Shown piece by piece: positions 59,630 to 64,000 of a DNA stretch of 64,000 bases. The position numbers and the translations under genes were made by a program. This DNA is from Kribbella italica (lineage in GTDB: Bacteria; Actinomycetota; Actinomycetes; Propionibacteriales; Kribbellaceae): NCBI RefSeq assembly GCF_014205135.1, contig NZ_JACHMY010000001.1:8184001-8248000 (forward strand), in the 5' to 3' direction. The number at the start of each line of letters is the position of its first letter. The first letter of the stretch is position 1. The notes beneath the pieces were generated by a model. The model saw only the letters and a list, made by a program, of their open reading frames with translations, searched no databases and had not been told where the DNA came from.

Positions 59630-60967
59630 ATGCTGATCCTGATCGGCCTCGCGCTGATCCTGGCCCTGACCGTTGCCACGGGCTACTTCGTCGCGCAGGA
59701 GTTCTCCTACGTGGCCGTGGACCGGAATCGTCTGCAGAGCCTGGCCGACGACGGGAACGCGGCCGCGGCCCGGGCCCTGAAGGTGACCGCGCGGCTGTCG
59801 TTCGTGCTGTCCGGCGCGCAGGTCGGGATCACCGTGACCGCCCTGCTGGCCGGGTACGTCGCCGAGCCGTACCTGGGTGAGGGTCTGCAGAAGATCTTCG
59901 GTTCGGCCGGGATGCCCGAGGGCGTCAGCCTGACCGTCTCGGTGATCCTCGCGCTGCTGCTGGCCACGGTGATCCAGATGGTGTTCGGCGAGCTGGCCCC
60001 GAAGAACCTGGCGATCGCCCGGGCCGAGGCGATCGCGCTGCGGCTGTCCCGGTCGACGCTGATGTACCTGACCGTCGCCGGGCCGGTCATCCACCTGTTC
60101 GACGCCACGTCGAACCGGATCCTCCGCCGGGTCGGCATCGAGCCGGTCGAGGAGCTGCCGCAGGGCGCGACCGCGCAGGACCTCGACCGGATCATCGCCA
60201 CGTCGTACGAGCAGGGCCTGCTGGACCGGGACACCACCCGGCTGCTCGATCGTGGGCTCGACTTCCGCGGCCGGCTCGCGGGCGAGGTGATGGTGCCGCG
60301 GGTGGACGTGATCACCGTGCACGAGGACGATCCGCTGACCCGCGTGGTCGAGCTGCTGGACACCGGGCACAGCCGGTTCCCGGTGGTCGCGTCGTCGGTC
60401 GACGAGGTGGTCGGGGTGATCGCGATCGGTGACGTGGTCGAGGTGGAGCCAGGCGACCGGCATCACGTGACGACCGGGTCGCTCGCCGCGCCTCCCATCC
60501 TCGTACCGGACACGCTCGCGCTGCCCGCCGTACTGGAGCAGCTCCGGACGACGCACCGGCAGTTGGCGATCGTGGTGGACGAGTTCGGCGGGTTCGCCGG
60601 GGTGGTGACGCTGGAGGACATCGCCGAGGAGCTGGTCGGATCGATCCGGGACGAGGACGACCTGCCGGAGGGCGACCTGATCGACAACGGCGACGGGAGC
60701 TGGACGTTGCCGGCCCGCTGGCGGCTCGACGAGGTCGAGGAAGCGACCGGGATCTCACTGCCCGAGGACGAGGACTACGACACGGTGTCCGGACTGGTGA
60801 TGGCGCGGCTCGGGCGGGTCCCGGTGGTCGGTGACGAGGTGGTGATCGCGTTGCCGCCGCGGTTCGACCACGACGGGCGGCAGGTGCCGTTGGAGCGCGC
60901 CCGAGTGACGGTGCAGACGGTACTGCGGCACGTCCCCGGCCGGATCGTCCTGGAGCGGCTGTCATGA
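59630..60967 (+). CDS. CNNM/CorC-type transporter with CBS and CorC_HlyC domains
   Basis: The 445-residue membrane protein belongs to the hemolysin C/CorC (CNNM) family, linked to magnesium or cobalt transport. It has a DUF21 domain of about four helices (TGYFVAQEFSYVAVDRNRLQSLADDG; SGAQVGITVTALLAGYVAEPYLG; FGELAPKNLAIARAEAIAL), a CBS pair (VMVPRVDVITVHEDDPLTRVVELL; HSRFPVVASS; HRQLAIVVDEFGGFAGVVTLEDIAEELVGSI) and a CorC_HlyC domain (ARWRLDEVEEATGISLPEDEDYDTVSGLVMARLGRVPVVGDEV). TAGGGT lies 6 bases before the ATG. Confidence 0.93.
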   Translation: MLILIGLALILALTVATGYFVAQEFSYVAVDRNRLQSLADDGNAAAARALKVTARLSFVLSGAQVGITVTALLAGYVAEPYLGEGLQKIFGSAGMPEGVSLTVSVILALLLATVIQMVFGELAPKNLAIARAEAIALRLSRSTLMYLTVAGPVIHLFDATSNRILRRVGIEPVEELPQGATAQDLDRIIATSYEQGLLDRDTTRLLDRGLDFRGRLAGEVMVPRVDVITVHEDDPLTRVVELLDTGHSRFPVVASSVDEVVGVIAIGDVVEVEPGDRHHVTTGSLAAPPILVPDTLALPAVLEQLRTTHRQLAIVVDEFGGFAGVVTLEDIAEELVGSIRDEDDLPEGDLIDNGDGSWTLPARWRLDEVEEATGISLPEDEDYDTVSGLVMARLGRVPVVGDEVVIALPPRFDHDGRQVPLERARVTVQTVLRHVPGRIVLERLS

Positions 60968-62034
60968 GTACGACGGTGGCGCTGCTGATCTCACTGGTCC
61001 TGCTGGTCTGCAACGGGTTCTTCGTGGCGGCCGAGTTCGCGCTGGTCGCCTCGAAACGGCACCGGCTCGAACAGGCCGCGGCCGAAGGCAGCCGGTCCGC
61101 CCGCGCGGCGATCGCCGGGGTCAGCGAGTTGTCGCTGATGCTCGCGGGCGCGCAGCTCGGGATCACCCTGTGCACGCTGGGACTCGGCTCGCTGTCCGAG
61201 CCGGCCGTGGCGCACCTGCTGCATCCGCTCTTCGAGCTGGTCGGCCTGCCCGAGAACGTCGGGCACGTGATCGCGCTGATCATCGCCGTCGGCGGGATCG
61301 GCCTGCTGCACGTGCTGCTCGGCGAGATGGCGCCGAAGTCGTGGGCGATCAGCGATCCGGAGCGGTCGGCGCTGCTCCTGGCGCTGCCGTTCCGCGGGTT
61401 CACCTACGTGGTCCGGCCGCTGCTCGTGGTGCTCAACTGGATCGCGAACGTGTGCGTCCGGGCGGTCGGCGTGACGCCGCAGAACGAGATCGCCAACGCG
61501 CACGGACCCGACGAGCTGCGGCTGCTGATCGAGTCGTCCGGCGAGCACGGCACGCTGGAGGCCGCCGAGCACGATCTGCTGACGGCGATGCTCGCGCTGC
61601 AGAACACGACCGTCGCGCAGGTGATGACGCCGACGGCTCAGCTGGCGACGGTCCGGGCCGAGGCGTCGGCGCGTGAGGTCGAGCTGGCCAGCCGGGAGCA
61701 GGGCCGGTCGCGGCTCGCGGTGGTGTCGGTCGAGACCCGGACGCTGTGCGGGATCGTGCACGTCCGCGACGCGGCCCGGGCGACGACGAGTGGGGGCAGG
61801 ACGCTGCACGCCTTCGACCTGATGACCGAGCCGTTGCAGCTGCCGGCGGTCACGCCCGTCGCGGCGGCGATCCGGGTGATGCGGGAGCGGCGGTCGCAGT
61901 TGGCCGTCGTACGGGAGGATGGGAAGCCGGTCGGTGTGGTCGCGCTCGAGGACCTGCTGGAGGAGGTGATCGGGGAGTTCGACGACGAGACCGACCCGAT
62001 CATCACGGCCGCGCGGAACGTTCCGGAAGAATGA
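60964..62034 (+). CDS. CNNM/CorC-type transporter, short form
   Basis: The 356-residue paralogue overlaps the first CNNM gene by 4 bases (ATGA). It has a DUF21 domain (NGFFVAAEFALVASKRHRLEQAAAEG; AGAQLGITLCTLGLGSLSEP; GEMAPKSWAISDPERSALLLALPFRGF) and a CBS pair (VMTPTAQLATVRAEASAREVELA...; ERRSQLAVVREDGKPVGVVALEDLLEEVIGEF), but no CorC_HlyC domain. The pair probably acts as a heteromer. Its 3' end overlaps the convergent hmuV gene by 32 bases. Confidence 0.92.
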   Translation: MSTTVALLISLVLLVCNGFFVAAEFALVASKRHRLEQAAAEGSRSARAAIAGVSELSLMLAGAQLGITLCTLGLGSLSEPAVAHLLHPLFELVGLPENVGHVIALIIAVGGIGLLHVLLGEMAPKSWAISDPERSALLLALPFRGFTYVVRPLLVVLNWIANVCVRAVGVTPQNEIANAHGPDELRLLIESSGEHGTLEAAEHDLLTAMLALQNTTVAQVMTPTAQLATVRAEASAREVELASREQGRSRLAVVSVETRTLCGIVHVRDAARATTSGGRTLHAFDLMTEPLQLPAVTPVAAAIRVMRERRSQLAVVREDGKPVGVVALEDLLEEVIGEFDDETDPIITAARNVPEE

Positions 62035-62818
62035 TCGGGGCGCCGGTCGTCGGGTGCGGCCAGACCTCGACCTGGTGCTGGTAGACGTCGGTGACCAGTT
62101 CCGCGGTGAGGACCTCCGTGGGCTGCCCGTACGCCGCCAACCGGCCCTGGGACAGGACGGCGATGCGGTCGGCGTAACCGGCCGCGAGGTTGAGGTCGTG
62201 CAGGACGATCACGACGGCGTCCCCTTCCGCCGCGCGCCGGCGGGCGAGCTGGAGCACGTCTTCCTGGTGGTGCAGGTCGAGAGCGGCGGTCGGCTCGTCG
62301 AGCAGCAGCAGTTGCGTCTCCTGGGCGAGGGCCCGGGCCAGGGAGACGCGGGCGCGTTCGCCGCCGGACAGGGAGTTGAACACGCGGTCGGTGAAGGCCT
62401 GCGCGTCGGCGCGGTCGAGCGCCGTACGGATGGCTTCGTCGTCATGGTCGGCACGTTCGGTGCCGTCCCACGGTGAGCGGCCCATCGCGACGATCTGGCC
62501 GACCGGGAACGGGAACGAGATCGTTGCCTGCTGCAACATTACGGCGCGGCGCATGGCGGCCTCGACCGGCGACCAGTGCTTCAGCGGCTCGCCGTGCAGC
62601 TCGACGGTGCCGTGGTCGGGAGCGAGGTCGCCGCTCAGTACGCCGAGCAGCGTGGACTTGCCGGCGCCGTTCGGGCCGACCAGGGCGAGGACCTCGCCGG
62701 TGCGGACGGCCAGGGTGACGTCGTCGAGGACCTGGGTGCCGCCGAGCTGGACGGAGATGTCGTGGGCGGCGGCGATCGTCGTACTGGTGGGGATGCGGTC
62801 GGGCAGTCGGCGTTTCAT
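62003..62818 (-). CDS. hmuV: Hemin ABC transporter ATPase
   Basis: The 271-residue ATPase reads VGPNGAGKST (Walker A, about residues 47-56), Q-loop QQATISFPFPVGQIVAMGRSPW, signature LSGGERARVSLARALAQ, Walker B LLLLDEPTAALDLHHQ and switch VLHDLNLAAGYAD. The QQ-x-x-x-x-F-P-F and GRxPW wording fits the FecE/HmuV family of heme importers. It starts inside the permease stop codon (ATGA) and is the last gene of hmuTUV in this window. Confidence 0.92.
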   Translation of the reverse strand: MKRRLPDRIPTSTTIAAAHDISVQLGGTQVLDDVTLAVRTGEVLALVGPNGAGKSTLLGVLSGDLAPDHGTVELHGEPLKHWSPVEAAMRRAVMLQQATISFPFPVGQIVAMGRSPWDGTERADHDDEAIRTALDRADAQAFTDRVFNSLSGGERARVSLARALAQETQLLLLDEPTAALDLHHQEDVLQLARRRAAEGDAVVIVLHDLNLAAGYADRIAVLSQGRLAAYGQPTEVLTAELVTDVYQHQVEVWPHPTTGAPIILPERSARP

Positions 62819-63888
62819 CCCCAGCCTCCTTGCCGGGCGCGGGTGCGGCGGAGCAGCCAGAAGAAGAACGGCGCGCCGACCAGCGAGGTGATCATGCCGA
62901 TCGGGAGGTCGGCGTTGCGGATCAGGGTGCGGGCCAGCAGGTCGGCGCAGATCACCAGGACGCCGCCGGCCAAAGCGCTTGCCGGGAGCAACAACCGGTG
63001 GCCGGGGCCGGCGACCATCCGGATCAGGTGCGGGACGACCAGGCCGACGAAGCCGATGATGCCGCTGAAGGCGACGCTCGCGCCGACCAGCAGCGCGACC
63101 ACGACGATCGCGACGAGGCGGAGCTTCTCGACATCGACGCCGAGGTGGGCCGCGGAGCGGTCGCCCAGGGACAGCAGGTCGAGCCGCTTGGCGAGGACGA
63201 AGGCGGCGGCCAGGCCTGTGAACGTAAACGGCGCGACGGCTGAGACGGCCTGCCAGGTGGCGCCGTTCAGGCTGCCGAGCTGCCAGAAGACGAGCTGCTC
63301 GCGGGCGCTGGTGTCGGCGATGAAGGTGGCGAACGAGATCATCGTGAAGGCGAGGGAGTTGACCGCGATCCCGGTCAGGACGAGCGTGACGATCTCGGTA
63401 CGACGGCCGGCGCGGGACAGGCTGTGGACGAGCAACGTCGTCGCCAGCCCGGTGGTGAAGGCCGCGGCCGCGATCGTCCAGTTGCCGAGCCAGGTCACGC
63501 CGGTGACGATCACCAGGCTCGCGCCGACCGCGGCGCCGGACGAGACGCCGACGAGCGAGGGCTCGGCGAGTGGGTTGCCGAAGACGCCTTGCATCAGGGC
63601 GCCCGCGGTCGCCAGGGACGCGCCGACGAGGACGGCCAGGGCGACCCGCGGGAAACGCACCTTCCACAAGGCGTTGTCGCCTTGCGGGTGGTGAGGCAGC
63701 GGGCCGAGGTCGAGCGGGAGCTTGAGGTGCAGCAGGCTCTCCAGGCCGCTGTCGATGCGGTGCATGACCGACCCGATGATTTCTGTTGGTGGGATCGGCA
63801 GCTGACCGACACCGGCAGCGACAACGGAGATGACGAGCAGAGCAATGGTCAGGCTGGTCAGCAGACCTGCGGACCGCAGACGTCTCAC
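62815..63888 (-). CDS. hmuU: Hemin ABC transporter permease (FecCD family)
   Basis: The 357-residue permease has about ten helices and the FecCD pattern: LWKVRFPRVALAVLVGASLATAGALMQGVFGNPLAEPSLVGVSSGAAVGASLVIV, LTGIAVNSLAFTMISF, DLLSLGDRSAAHLGVDVEKLR and IIGFVGLVVPHLIRMVAGPGHRLLLPASALAGG. The start is GTG 63888, overlapping the hmuT stop (GTGA). Together with hmuT and hmuV it imports heme iron across the membrane. Confidence 0.93.
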   Translation of the reverse strand: MRRLRSAGLLTSLTIALLVISVVAAGVGQLPIPPTEIIGSVMHRIDSGLESLLHLKLPLDLGPLPHHPQGDNALWKVRFPRVALAVLVGASLATAGALMQGVFGNPLAEPSLVGVSSGAAVGASLVIVTGVTWLGNWTIAAAAFTTGLATTLLVHSLSRAGRRTEIVTLVLTGIAVNSLAFTMISFATFIADTSAREQLVFWQLGSLNGATWQAVSAVAPFTFTGLAAAFVLAKRLDLLSLGDRSAAHLGVDVEKLRLVAIVVVALLVGASVAFSGIIGFVGLVVPHLIRMVAGPGHRLLLPASALAGGVLVICADLLARTLIRNADLPIGMITSLVGAPFFFWLLRRTRARQGGWG

Positions 63889-64000
63889 GGGGTGTAGACG
63901 GCCTTGGCCAGCGCCTCGACAGTGCGGCCGGTGCGGGGGCCGAAGCTGAGCAGCTCGGTGTCGTTCATGTCGACGATCCGGCGGTGCTGACCGGCCGGGG
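63885..64000 (-). CDS. hmuT: Hemin ABC transporter substrate-binding protein, C-terminal end only
   Basis: Only the last 37 residues lie in the window, reading PAGQHRRIVDMNDTELLSFG and PRTGRTVEALAKAVYTP before the TGA at 63885-63887. The final pattern V-x-M-(D/N)-D-x-x-L-L-x-F-G-P-R-T-G is characteristic of HmuT-type hemin-binding proteins. The upstream part runs off the right edge. It is the first gene of the hmuTUV operon, its stop overlapping the hmuU GTG. Confidence 0.85.
   Translation of the reverse strand, partial: PAGQHRRIVDMNDTELLSFGPRTGRTVEALAKAVYTP

Overview
The window is 64 kb of very GC-rich DNA with densely packed, often overlapping genes and strongly G/C-ending codons. It encodes a monomeric NADP isocitrate dehydrogenase, DUF574 methyltransferases paired with an XRE-DUF5753 regulator, an IdeR-type iron box, a TIGR03089 protein, an ECF42 sigma factor and many TetR, MarR and LysR regulators beside small enzymes. 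Together these point to a soil actinobacterium. A Propionibacteriales genus such as Kribbella fits best, but that is an inference. No rRNA, tRNA, CRISPR array, intact insertion sequence or prophage was seen, so this reads as ordinary chromosomal, largely accessory gene content.

Layout. 1-9 kb: a secreted ricin-type lectin, a HutD-like protein, a MarR regulator, a methyltransferase, a pterin-dehydratase/VOC fusion, a TetR-regulated SDR enzyme with two operators, a LysR regulator, an EamA exporter, a second TetR unit and a secreted metzincin-like protease. 9-17 kb: a LysR regulator diverging from 2,2-dialkylglycine decarboxylase, isocitrate dehydrogenase, an O6-alkylguanine-DNA alkyltransferase, GNAT, toroid, AraC and TetR proteins. 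17-25.3 kb: a GNAT enzyme behind a perfect palindromic operator, a frameshifted small gene with a membrane protein, an XRE/DUF574 pair, an XRE-cupin regulator with azlCD, a gene fragment framed by a 26-bp direct repeat, an APH-type kinase and a membrane protein with a GVDPDYPAPP repeat tail. 25-34 kb: a methyltransferase, a multi-pass spermidine-synthase-like protein, a secreted serine protease, a large secreted protein, and an LCP cell-wall ligase with a family-2 glycosyltransferase. 34-38 kb: a small-molecule or stress block (lipocalin-like protein, DUF998 membrane protein, YCII/DGPF protein with ECF42 sigma factor, two AHSA1 proteins and an ArsR repressor). 38-45 kb: a polysaccharide-type ABC exporter, a metallophosphoesterase, a beta-carbonic anhydrase, a phosphatase, a sugar or choline-phosphate nucleotidyltransferase and a GalE-like epimerase. 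45-56 kb: a VOC/MarR pair, a methyltransferase, a GH95 fucosidase, the metX-metY methionine genes, an SDR/TIGR03089 pair and a TatA-like protein. 56-64 kb: iron and heme uptake (two siderophore-interacting proteins, a Tat lipoprotein siderophore binder, hmuTUV) around a pair of CNNM/CorC transporters.

How the genes work together. The most repeated theme is a regulator diverging from one small target gene, with a visible inverted-repeat operator in between (TetR twice, TetR/GNAT, XRE-cupin/azlCD, ArsR/AHSA1, MarR/VOC). Many genes have a TANNNT box 6-8 nt before the start codon, which suggests leaderless transcription. The points most worth a second look are the duplicated fragment at 23.2-23.5 kb and its intact paralogue at 24.4 kb, an in-frame amber codon near the end of the siderophore-binding lipoprotein, a 52-bp inverted repeat at 34.5 kb, and a window-wide preference for GTAC that overrides the normal codon choice.
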